Source: Oscillospiraceae bacterium
GTDB lineage: Bacteria; Bacillota; Clostridia; Saccharofermentanales; Saccharofermentanaceae
Length of the DNA stretch: 8,794 bases
Direction: 5' to 3'
NCBI GenBank assembly: GCA_902782985.1
Contig: CACZPC010000039.1
Coordinates: 1 to 8,794 of the forward strand
Shown: piece by piece, positions 1-4,750 of the stretch
Numbering within the stretch: the first letter of the stretch is position 1
Layout of the letters: each line of letters opens with the position of its first letter
Made by a program: the position numbers and the translations under genes
The notes under the pieces: generated by a model
What the model was told of the DNA's origin: nothing
The model's database searches: none
The model's input: the letters and a program-made list of their open reading frames with translations, nothing else

Positions 1-23
1 AAAATGTCTACCTTTGTTGCCAT
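1..23 (-). CDS. 5' end of an unidentified gene, cut by the window edge; possibly a second CobW-type GTPase
   Basis: Only seven codons and two bases are present (MATKVDI, then F or L). The start is supported by a purine-rich Shine-Dalgarno site (AAGAAGGA on the minus strand, around positions 31-38) at normal spacing before ATG. The gene begins 25 nt after the stop of the GTPase at 49-999, in the same direction, so the two very probably share a transcript. The opening residues resemble the N-terminus of many COG0523 proteins, where a short K-[IV]-D-I strand leads into a GFLGAGKT P-loop. That is an inference from seven residues and cannot be settled here. That a coding sequence starts here is fairly likely; its identity is a guess. 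Confidence 0.55.
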
Positions 24-48
24 ATATATTCCTTCTTTCTGAAAATTA

Positions 49-999
49 TTAACTGAAATAGATGATCTCGTTCTCGGGCTTGCTTGTTATGGCATAGTCC
101 TCGACCTCGAGGCAGGGGACTGCGACGGGAGTGCCGTCACGCTGCTTATCTTCGAAGTAGCGGATGCGGCCCGTTACCTTGAGCCACTGGCCGACAGGGA
201 ATCCCGAGCCGTGCTCGTGGAAGCAGAGAAGATTGATCTGTCCGATGTCGTCTGCGCAGCATGTATATGCCTGGCGCTGCAGAGCGAAGGCACGTCCCTT
301 GAACTCGCGGAAGACTACTGCCTGTCCTACTACGGATACTACCTTGCCGTTATATCTCTCGACATTATCGAGAGCGTCAGTATAGAAGAGACCGAAGTCG
401 TCGGGATCGATGACACAGGGGTCATTCTTAAGGTCGTAAGGAAGATGCTCTCCGATGTCGATCATCTGATTATCTTCGCCTAAGAAAGTGATGTTCATGC
501 TCGGGTTCAAAGACTTGACCGAACCTCTGAGCTTGGGGATATTGTTTACTTCGGGATCTACACGATTGAAGATAACGTTGTCGCAGTAGCGGTAGTAATC
601 CGCGAAGATCGTCTGCATATTTCGATAATATTCGGAATATGTGGATGCATCGACTATTACGAGTGCAGCAGCCAGAGCCCAGCGACGGGGTACATCTACT
701 TTCTCGAAGAATTCTGCGGGAGATACGGAGCCGTTCCACTCCATGAAGATCACATCAGGCTTATATTTCTTTTCGATATCGAACATCAGAGCCTTGTCTA
801 CTTCGTCAGGCTCCACGGTAAGGACCGTGATATCGTCCCTGCCCATGCTCTCGGGTGTGTATTCCTCTTCACCCTCTTCAGTGGCGAGGATCACTATCTT
901 CTTATCACTGAAATTGTCTTCGCTCGTCCATGAGCATATAAATGAGGTCTTTCCGCTGTCCAGAAAGCCTGTGAAAAAATACACCAAACAATCATTCAT
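49..999 (-). CDS. CobW/COG0523-family GTPase with a C-terminal YcgQ/DUF1980-like Cys-Cys domain
   Basis: A 316-aa cytoplasmic P-loop GTPase, probably a metallochaperone or metal-homeostasis protein. Seen: Walker A GFLDSGKT at residues 11-18, a hydrophobic strand ending VIFMEWNG (83-90) where COG0523 proteins carry their Walker B/switch Glu, and a guanine-specificity motif NRVD (145-148). Residues from about 215 to 305 form a second domain with TCCADDIGQINLL (246-258) and GQWLKVTGRI (270-279), closely resembling the C-terminus of YcgQ/DUF1980 proteins (CCxxD followed by W-x-x-V-x-G). The CxCC metal motif that most COG0523 members carry between Walker A and B is absent, so Cys247/Cys248 are the likelier metal ligands. 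A longer reading frame opens at 1056, but ATG at 999 has the Shine-Dalgarno site and places the P-loop at the usual distance from the N-terminus. A Fur-family-type operator overlaps its promoter. The family call is firm; substrate metal and partner are unknown. Confidence 0.82.
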   Translation of the reverse strand: MNDCLVYFFTGFLDSGKTSFICSWTSEDNFSDKKIVILATEEGEEEYTPESMGRDDITVLTVEPDEVDKALMFDIEKKYKPDVIFMEWNGSVSPAEFFEKVDVPRRWALAAALVIVDASTYSEYYRNMQTIFADYYRYCDNVIFNRVDPEVNNIPKLRGSVKSLNPSMNITFLGEDNQMIDIGEHLPYDLKNDPCVIDPDDFGLFYTDALDNVERYNGKVVSVVGQAVVFREFKGRAFALQRQAYTCCADDIGQINLLCFHEHGSGFPVGQWLKVTGRIRYFEDKQRDGTPVAVPCLEVEDYAITSKPENEIIYFS

Positions 1000-1008
1000 A
1001 AATAAATA

Positions 1009-1015
1009 CACCTCT
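1009..1015 (-). promoter_or_regulatory. Ribosome binding site that sets the GTPase start at 999
   Basis: On the minus strand this reads AGAGGTG, 9 nt before ATG at 999. It lies inside the longer open frame that starts at 1056 and argues that the first 19 codons of that frame are not translated. Confidence 0.7.
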
Positions 1016-1075
1016 CTACCGAATAGTATTTTCGTATGATGAGACGATATTTTCAAGCGTAAAAGTGCATGAAAA

Positions 1076-1090
1076 TTATAATAATTATAA
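1076..1090. promoter_or_regulatory. PerR-type (Fur-family) operator, exact consensus match
   Basis: The sequence is TTATAATAATTATAA, a perfect 7-1-7 palindrome. It matches all 14 defined positions of the Bacillus subtilis PerR box (TTATAATNATTATAA). It differs from the related Fur box (TGATAATNATTATCA) and Zur box (TCGTAATNATTACGA) at the outer and inner positions that distinguish these regulators. It covers the predicted -10 and transcription start of the GTPase gene, a typical position for repression, and lies upstream of the divergent PAP2 promoter. Which Fur-family regulator binds is inferred; no regulator gene is in the window. The region is AT-rich, which raises the chance of a coincidental match somewhat. 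Confidence 0.62.
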
Positions 1091-1112
1091 AGAATAACTC
1101 GGGCTCTTTCAT
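1084..1112 (-). promoter_or_regulatory. Predicted sigma-A promoter of the GTPase gene
   Basis: On the minus strand the -35 is ATGAAA (1107-1112, four of six matches to TTGACA), the spacer is 17 nt and the -10 is a perfect TATAAT (1084-1089). Transcription would start near 1077 and leave an untranslated leader of about 78 nt before the ATG at 999. The -10 lies inside the palindromic operator. A second TATAAT on the same strand (1075-1080) has no recognisable -35. Confidence 0.5.
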
Positions 1113-1117
1113 ATTAG

Positions 1118-1126
1118 TGGTACAAT
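1118..1126 (+). promoter_or_regulatory. Extended -10 promoter of the PAP2-dus-membrane operon
   Basis: TGG followed by TACAAT forms an extended -10 element (TGnTAnAAT); no convincing -35 lies 16-18 nt upstream. Transcription would begin near 1132-1134, only a few bases before the PAP2 ATG at 1136, implying a leaderless or nearly leaderless message. Confidence 0.45.
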
Positions 1127-1135
1127 AACACTGGT

Positions 1136-1774
1136 ATGAAAAGGATAATCATAGATCAGCAGGAGATAGCAAGACAGGGACAGCAGCTCGCTCAGCAGGC
1201 GCAGAACGAGGTCGATAAGCATGTCGGTAAATACTGCCTTCTGGAGCTTAAGAACCTGGATCGTCTGCATGATACGCTCTATTCTCCCATGATGGATAAG
1301 ATAATGGTCACGGTCACGAGCACCGGTAATCTCGGTCTGATCTGGATCTTTACGGCGCTTATCCTTCTTTTGTCCAGCAGGAATAATGATGAGAGGTCAA
1401 GGATCGGCTACGGTATCCTTATCGCACTGCTGCTCTCGATAATGATCGGCAATCTGCTCATAAAGAATATCGCCAAGAGAAACAGGCCTTTTTTTCACAA
1501 GAATTATAAGCTTCTGATAAAGCAGCCGTGGGATTATTCTTTCCCGTCGGGGCATACGCTCGCATCTTTTGCGGCGGCGACGGTATTTTTCTACATGAAC
1601 CAGAATATGGGCCTCCTGGCGCTGCTGTATGCCTGTCTTATCGCGCTTTCAAGACTTTATCTGAGAGTTCATTTCTTTACCGACGTATTCTTCTCCATGA
1701 TACTCGGGACGGGACTCGGGGTACTTGCCATGACTCTTTACGACACGCACTGCTTCGGTCTTTTATTTTCATGA
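1136..1774 (+). CDS. PAP2-family integral membrane phosphatase
   Basis: A 212-aa type 2 phosphatidic acid phosphatase, a family that removes phosphate from lipid phosphates (phosphatidic acid, phosphatidylglycerol phosphate or undecaprenyl pyrophosphate) at the membrane. All three signature motifs are intact: K-x6-RP (Lys110, Arg117-Pro118), PSGH (137-140) and SR-x5-H-x3-D (Ser172-Arg173, His179, Asp183). His140 and His179 are the expected catalytic histidines. Hydrophobic helices lie around 66-80, 91-109, 142-158, 160-172 and 184-202. A polar, Gln-rich N-terminus of about 30 residues precedes the core. ATG 1136 is the only plausible start before Met52, yet no Shine-Dalgarno precedes it and the predicted promoter would start the RNA almost at the ATG. 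The stop overlaps the next gene's start (ATGA). The family is certain; the lipid substrate is not. Confidence 0.9.
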   Translation: MKRIIIDQQEIARQGQQLAQQAQNEVDKHVGKYCLLELKNLDRLHDTLYSPMMDKIMVTVTSTGNLGLIWIFTALILLLSSRNNDERSRIGYGILIALLLSIMIGNLLIKNIAKRNRPFFHKNYKLLIKQPWDYSFPSGHTLASFAAATVFFYMNQNMGLLALLYACLIALSRLYLRVHFFTDVFFSMILGTGLGVLAMTLYDTHCFGLLFS

Positions 1775-2778
1775 ATATAGGAAATATACATTTTGACGGG
1801 ATACCCGTATGCCTTGCTCCCATGGCCGGCACCAGTTCGGTGACATTTCGCGGGATCTGCGTCGAGCAGGGCGCAAGCTATGCTCCCACCGAGCTCGTAA
1901 GTGCAAGATCCATTATCTATAACGGCGTCGAAAGAAGTTATCGCTACATGGAGATCGATCCCGAACATGAAGGTATCACCTGCATACAGCTCTTCGGCAG
2001 TGAGCCCGGGGATTTCTCCGAGGCCATAAAGATCATGCTGTCGGACGAGCGCCTGTCGAAAGTCGATATGATCGATATCAATATGGGCTGTCCCGTCTCG
2101 AAAGTCGTCAAGACCGGAGCGGGAAGCGCGCTTATCAGGACTCCCGACGTGGCTGCGGCGATAGTAAGAGCGGCGGTCGATGCGGCTTTGCAGTTCGGTA
2201 AGCCTGTGACGGTGAAGACCAGGATAGGATTTAACAGATTCATTGCCGAAGACAGCCGCGATTTCGTAAAGCGCCTTTCAGATGCGGGTGCGAGTATGAT
2301 CTGTGTCCACGGCAGGACTGCCGGACAGATGTACGGCGGAAGTGCCGATTGGGATGCCATAGCCTTAATGTGTGAAGCCGCCCACGGACAGGGTACGGCT
2401 TTCTTTGCTAACGGTGATATCCGAAATGATGACGATGCCGTCAGGATCCTTGATCACACCGGTGCCGACGGCATAATGGTTGGCAGGGCAGCGATGGGAG
2501 ATCCGTGGATCTTCGCACGTATACGGGCCGCTCTGGATGGTGAGCCGAGGCCTCCGCTCCCTGACAATGCTCAAAAATGTGATATGCTTATGCGTGAGCT
2601 TACCGGAACGGCTGAACATATCGGTGAAGTTACCGCAGTCAAGGAGATGAGGAGCGTAATGCCTCATTACATCAAGGGACTGCCCGGAGGCGCGGCGATC
2701 AAGGTCAGGCTCTGCGGAGCTTCTACGATCGAAGAAGTGAGAGAAATACTTAAGGAGTGTCGTGAACTATGGACCTGA
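1771..2778 (+). CDS. dus: tRNA-dihydrouridine synthase, DusB-type
   Basis: A 335-aa cytoplasmic FMN- and NADPH-dependent enzyme that reduces specific uridines in tRNA to dihydrouridine. The order of motifs follows the DusB/NifR3 pattern: LAPMAG (15-20) at the first barrel strand, ELVSARSIIYNG (41-52), CIQLFG (71-76), INMGCPVSKVVKTGAGSALI (103-122) containing catalytic Cys107, VKTRIGF (148-154) with FMN-binding Lys149, VHGRTAGQMYGGSADW (179-194) with His180, NGDI (214-217) and IMVGRAAMGDPWIF (235-248). MPHYIKGLPG (297-306) lies in the tRNA-binding C-terminal helical part. The length is normal for the family. The usual acidic residue after the first motif (APMAGVTD) is replaced by Ser (APMAGTSS). 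The frame is open from 1528, but ATG 1771 gives the expected N-terminus and overlaps the PAP2 stop by 4 nt. The T-rich stretch before it has no Shine-Dalgarno, so translation probably depends on reinitiation after PAP2. Confidence 0.93.
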   Translation: MNIGNIHFDGIPVCLAPMAGTSSVTFRGICVEQGASYAPTELVSARSIIYNGVERSYRYMEIDPEHEGITCIQLFGSEPGDFSEAIKIMLSDERLSKVDMIDINMGCPVSKVVKTGAGSALIRTPDVAAAIVRAAVDAALQFGKPVTVKTRIGFNRFIAEDSRDFVKRLSDAGASMICVHGRTAGQMYGGSADWDAIALMCEAAHGQGTAFFANGDIRNDDDAVRILDHTGADGIMVGRAAMGDPWIFARIRAALDGEPRPPLPDNAQKCDMLMRELTGTAEHIGEVTAVKEMRSVMPHYIKGLPGGAAIKVRLCGASTIEEVREILKECRELWT

Positions 2779-3371
2779 CCGGATTATCGGGTTATCTCCC
2801 GTCGTTACTGATACTTATCGCAGGTGTCATAGTCTGCGGCTACGGCTACAGATTTTTCAGATTGAGTGTCACTCTTATCGGTGCTGCAGTGGGATTTGCG
2901 ATCGGTAATCTGGTGGCATCGAGTGTTCTTGTGATACCTGCTCTTTTCTGGGTGATCATCGGTGTATTTACGATAGGTCTCGGATCTGCAGCTTTTGCTC
3001 TTTACGAGAAGGCGATAATCCTTATCTGTACTGTCGGCGTCGCTTACTGGTATGTTAACGGCTATGCCGATCCTTCGATAAAGAACTGGCTTATCGGCCT
3101 GGGTATAGGTCTTGTCGTAGGTCTGGCGGCTTTCTTCCTTCAGAAGGCAGCGATCATGCTGGTGACTGCCGTTGCCGGTGCCAAGATGATCACGACGGTC
3201 GCTCTGCCATATATCTTCATGATCCCTTTTCTGTCAACCGTATCTGATAAGATCGGAGAATTTGTATTTAAGGATACGAGGCTTCCGCCTGATATTTTCG
3301 TTCCCGGAGTCCTGCTCCTGATCATAGCGTCATGCGGATTCGTCAAACAGCTCAAAGAAGACAAGAAATAA
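2769..3371 (+). CDS. TMEM198/TM7S3-like (DUF4203-type) seven-helix membrane protein
   Basis: A 200-aa very hydrophobic protein with about seven membrane helices (near 8-26, 30-49, 54-77, 80-98, 105-124, 126-145 and 176-193) and a short charged C-terminal tail (KQLKEDKK). The early GYGYRFFRLSVTLIGAAVGF (24-43), with small residues spaced along the helices, resembles the TMEM198/TM7S3-like family, whose bacterial members have no defined function. The start overlaps the last 10 nt of dus. AAGGAG (2752-2757) lies 11 nt upstream, slightly far but usable. It is the third and last gene of the operon. Family assignment is by pattern only; that it is an integral membrane protein is clear. Confidence 0.75.
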   Translation: MDLTGLSGYLPSLLILIAGVIVCGYGYRFFRLSVTLIGAAVGFAIGNLVASSVLVIPALFWVIIGVFTIGLGSAAFALYEKAIILICTVGVAYWYVNGYADPSIKNWLIGLGIGLVVGLAAFFLQKAAIMLVTAVAGAKMITTVALPYIFMIPFLSTVSDKIGEFVFKDTRLPPDIFVPGVLLLIIASCGFVKQLKEDKK

Positions 3372-3463
3372 GATATAAAAATTGGATTTTATAAATAATT
3401 CATTGTTTGTTTATCATATTTGCGGTTGATTATTCGAAGAATACTCTTTATAATTCAAATCAC

Positions 3464-3482
3464 AAGGATGAACTTCATCCTT
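3464..3482 (+). terminator. Hairpin downstream of the membrane-protein gene, weak terminator candidate
   Basis: AAGGATG, loop AACTT, CATCCTT: a 7-bp perfect stem with a 5-nt loop, 93 nt after the operon's last stop. The 3' arm runs into TT and then AG, so the U-tract is short. It may assist termination but is unlikely to be strong alone. Confidence 0.35.
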
Positions 3483-3529
3483 TTAGTATTTGACAATTTT
3501 CTATATCTATCCCTTATTCCATGTTGAGG

Positions 3530-3558
3530 GCATCCCGATTGCATAACATTCGGGATGC
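3530..3558 (+). terminator. Probable intrinsic terminator of the PAP2-dus-membrane operon
   Basis: GCATCCCGA and TCGGGATGC form a 9-bp GC-rich perfect stem with an 11-nt loop, followed on the plus strand by TTTCAATATTTT, an interrupted U-rich tract. On the minus strand no T-run follows, so it points at the plus-strand operon. The distance of about 160 nt from the stop codon is long for an intrinsic terminator. Confidence 0.5.
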
Positions 3559-3635
3559 TTTCAATATTTTCAGGGGTTTTTCGCATTTTTTACATGATCG
3601 GGGCACGGCGTTTATACAGTTCTTGCGTGCGTATC

Positions 3636-3656
3636 ATCCGCCTTCGGATTGCGGAT
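3636..3656 (-). repeat. Inverted repeat downstream of the dehydrogenase gene
   Basis: ATCCGC and GCGGAT pair with a 9-nt loop; alternatively ATCCG (3636-3640) and CGGAT (3645-3649) pair with a 4-nt loop, so the two structures exclude each other. It lies about 35 nt past the dehydrogenase stop and could end that transcript or protect its 3' end, but no U-tract follows on either strand. Confidence 0.35.
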
Positions 3657-3688
3657 TCGGTTAGCGGCTGCTTCCTTAGAGGCCCCTC

Positions 3689-4645
3689 TTAGTTGACCAC
3701 ATTGATCGGAGATCCCGAGATAAATGCCTTGAGATTATCGGATGCTGCCTCGATAAGTCTTACCCTGGTCTCTTTCGGGGCCCAGGCTGTATGGGGAGTT
3801 ATGATCGTATTCGGTGCATCTTTCAAAGGATTATCCGGAAGCATGGGTTCTACGCATACGACATCTGCCGCATATCCCGCGATCTTGCCGCTCTTTAAAG
3901 CTTCCGCCACATCGTTCTCGTTGATGACGGGGCCTCTGGCTGCATTGATCAGAAATACACCGTCCTTACATCTTTCGATGGAGTCTTTGCATATCATTTC
4001 GCGCGTCTCGGAGGTCAGAGGGCAGTGGATCGAGATGATATCCGCCAGAGGAAGGGCTTCCTTCAGTGTCATGAATCTCACGTCACCGTCGCATTTCGCG
4101 GAAGGCATAGTGTGAGGGACCGCGATGATGTTCATTCCCAGGGCATCCATGATCTTACAGACCCTCTTGCCGATCTTTCCGTAGCCGATGATAACGGCTG
4201 TCTTATTCCAAAGCTCGGTCAGGGGCTTTTTCCAGTAGCAGAACTGTTCGCATCTTATCCAGTCGCCGTTCCTGACGGAATCAGAGTGAAGCCCCGCGTG
4301 ATTTGTGAGCTCCAGCAGAAGTGCCACGGTCATCTGTGCAGTGGCGAAAGTGCTGTATTCGGGGACGTTGGTGACGGTTATCCCGCGCTCGGAGCAGGCT
4401 TCGAGATCTACTACGTTAAATCCCGTGGCGAGTACGCCGATGTATTTAAGCTTCGGAAGCTGTTCTATGATCTCCGCGGAGAAAACGGTCTTGTTGGTGA
4501 TGCAAATCTCCGCATCGCGCGCTCTGTCAACCAGCTCATCGGGTCTTGTGTGATCATAGACGGTGAGCTCGCCGAGCCTTTCGAGTTCTCCCCATGTAAT
4601 ATCTCCCGGATTAGCGGCTGAGCCGTCAAGAATTACGATCTTCAT
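3689..4645 (-). CDS. D-isomer-specific 2-hydroxyacid dehydrogenase (hydroxypyruvate/glyoxylate reductase-like)
   Basis: A 318-aa cytoplasmic enzyme that interconverts a 2-keto acid and a D-2-hydroxy acid with a nicotinamide cofactor. Seen: the N-terminal catalytic half (residues 1-98), the dinucleotide-binding GYGKIG (154-159), the ADIISIHCPLTSETREMI stretch (201-218), NAARGP (234-239) with substrate-binding Arg237, Glu266 in VCVEPMLPDNPL and catalytic His285 in TPHTAWAPKE. The Arg-Glu-His set is complete. The C-terminal TPHTAWAP form resembles glycerate dehydrogenase/hydroxypyruvate reductase members. The residue after the second strand of the fold (IIAVPH, 173-178) is not the Asp or Glu expected of NAD-specific enzymes, so NADPH use is possible. 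GGAGGG (minus strand, 4653-4658) lies 7 nt before ATG 4645. It stands alone, divergent from the CbiG-like gene. The family is certain; the substrate is not. Confidence 0.9.
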   Translation of the reverse strand: MKIVILDGSAANPGDITWGELERLGELTVYDHTRPDELVDRARDAEICITNKTVFSAEIIEQLPKLKYIGVLATGFNVVDLEACSERGITVTNVPEYSTFATAQMTVALLLELTNHAGLHSDSVRNGDWIRCEQFCYWKKPLTELWNKTAVIIGYGKIGKRVCKIMDALGMNIIAVPHTMPSAKCDGDVRFMTLKEALPLADIISIHCPLTSETREMICKDSIERCKDGVFLINAARGPVINENDVAEALKSGKIAGYAADVVCVEPMLPDNPLKDAPNTIITPHTAWAPKETRVRLIEAASDNLKAFISGSPINVVN

Positions 4646-4664
4646 ACAGATACCCTCCGTTGCT

Positions 4665-4679
4665 TTTTGATAATTATAA
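4665..4679. promoter_or_regulatory. Weak PerR/Fur-like palindrome in the divergent region
   Basis: TTTTGATAATTATAA matches 12 of 14 defined positions of the PerR box. It overlaps the predicted -10 of the dehydrogenase gene, the same arrangement as the perfect box at 1076-1090. AT-rich DNA gives such matches easily, so this is tentative. Confidence 0.25.
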
Positions 4680-4701
4680 TATTTTCATCGGTAATTACGA
4701 A
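4673..4701 (-). promoter_or_regulatory. Predicted promoter of the D-2-hydroxyacid dehydrogenase gene
   Basis: On the minus strand a perfect -10 TATAAT (4673-4678) sits 17 nt from a weak -35, TTCGTA (4696-4701, three of six). Transcription would start near 4666, giving a leader of about 20 nt that includes the GGAGGG ribosome binding site. Confidence 0.4.
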
Positions 4702-4706
4702 CACTG

Positions 4707-4715
4707 TGATAAAAT
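4707..4715 (+). promoter_or_regulatory. Extended -10 promoter of the CbiG-like gene
   Basis: TGA followed by TAAAAT is an extended -10 element; no -35 is apparent. Transcription would start near 4722, leaving a leader of about 29 nt that contains the GGGGAGGA ribosome binding site. A plus-strand TATAAT also occurs at 4675-4680, without a -35. Confidence 0.35.
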
Positions 4716-4735
4716 CAAAAATGATAAACCTCTAC

Positions 4736-4743
4736 GGGGAGGA
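4736..4743 (+). promoter_or_regulatory. Ribosome binding site that sets the CbiG-like start at 4751
   Basis: GGGGAGGA lies 7 nt before ATG 4751. The frame is open further upstream (ATG 4721, TTG 4667), but neither has a comparable site, and the extra residues would be unlike a CbiG N-terminus. Confidence 0.75.
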
Positions 4744-4750
4744 TGGATTT

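Larger units (their letters stand above)
3372..3688. other. Gene-free region between two convergent transcription units
   Basis: These 317 nt lie between the 3' end of the plus-strand operon and the 3' end of the minus-strand dehydrogenase. The left part is AT-rich. I find three inverted repeats (3464-3482, 3530-3558, 3636-3656), a small one at 3431-3443 (TATTC-GAA-GAATA) and a short one right after the dehydrogenase stop (AGAGG-CC-CCTCT, 3678-3689). No reading frame is convincing and no tRNA-like fold is visible. A consensus -35 hexamer (TTGACA, 3490-3495) lacks a good -10. Confidence 0.6.

Noticed and set aside
641..1039. 132-aa plus-strand frame opposite the GTPase gene
   Set aside because: It is a shadow of the GTPase coding strand, low-complexity Ser/Thr-rich, and runs through the GTPase ribosome binding site.
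1000..1056. Upstream extension of the GTPase reading frame to an ATG at 1056 (335 aa)
   Set aside because: ATG 999 has AGAGGTG at 9 nt and puts the P-loop where the family has it; the extra 19 residues look non-coding.
1528..1770. Upstream extension of the dus frame inside the PAP2 gene
   Set aside because: It overlaps the PAP2 active-site coding region, and the encoded residues are unlike any Dus N-terminus.
3490..3520. Consensus -35 TTGACA at 3490-3495 as a promoter for a small RNA
   Set aside because: The hexamer at 16-18 nt (CCTTAT, CTTATT, TTATTC) is a poor -10 and no clear product follows.
3469..3528. 19-codon frame starting in the hairpin (MNFILLVFDN...)
   Set aside because: The only purine-rich stretch abuts the ATG, and the ATG is buried in the stem of an inverted repeat.
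3661..4620. Direct 10-mer TTAGCGGCTG at both 3661-3670 and 4611-4620, flanking the dehydrogenase gene
   Set aside because: One copy lies inside the coding sequence, the match does not extend, and no mobile-element feature accompanies it; probably chance.
4025..4621. 198-aa plus-strand frame opposite the dehydrogenase
   Set aside because: It is antisense to a gene with complete catalytic motifs and its composition shows no recognisable domain.
4690..4702. GTAATTAC palindrome near 4691-4698 as a Zur box
   Set aside because: It lacks the 7-1-7 spacing and the outer TCG/CGA positions of the Zur consensus.
4667..4750. Upstream TTG (4667) and ATG (4721) starts for the CbiG-like gene
   Set aside because: GGGGAGGA at 4736-4743 selects ATG 4751, and the predicted promoter at 4707-4715 lies downstream of the TTG.
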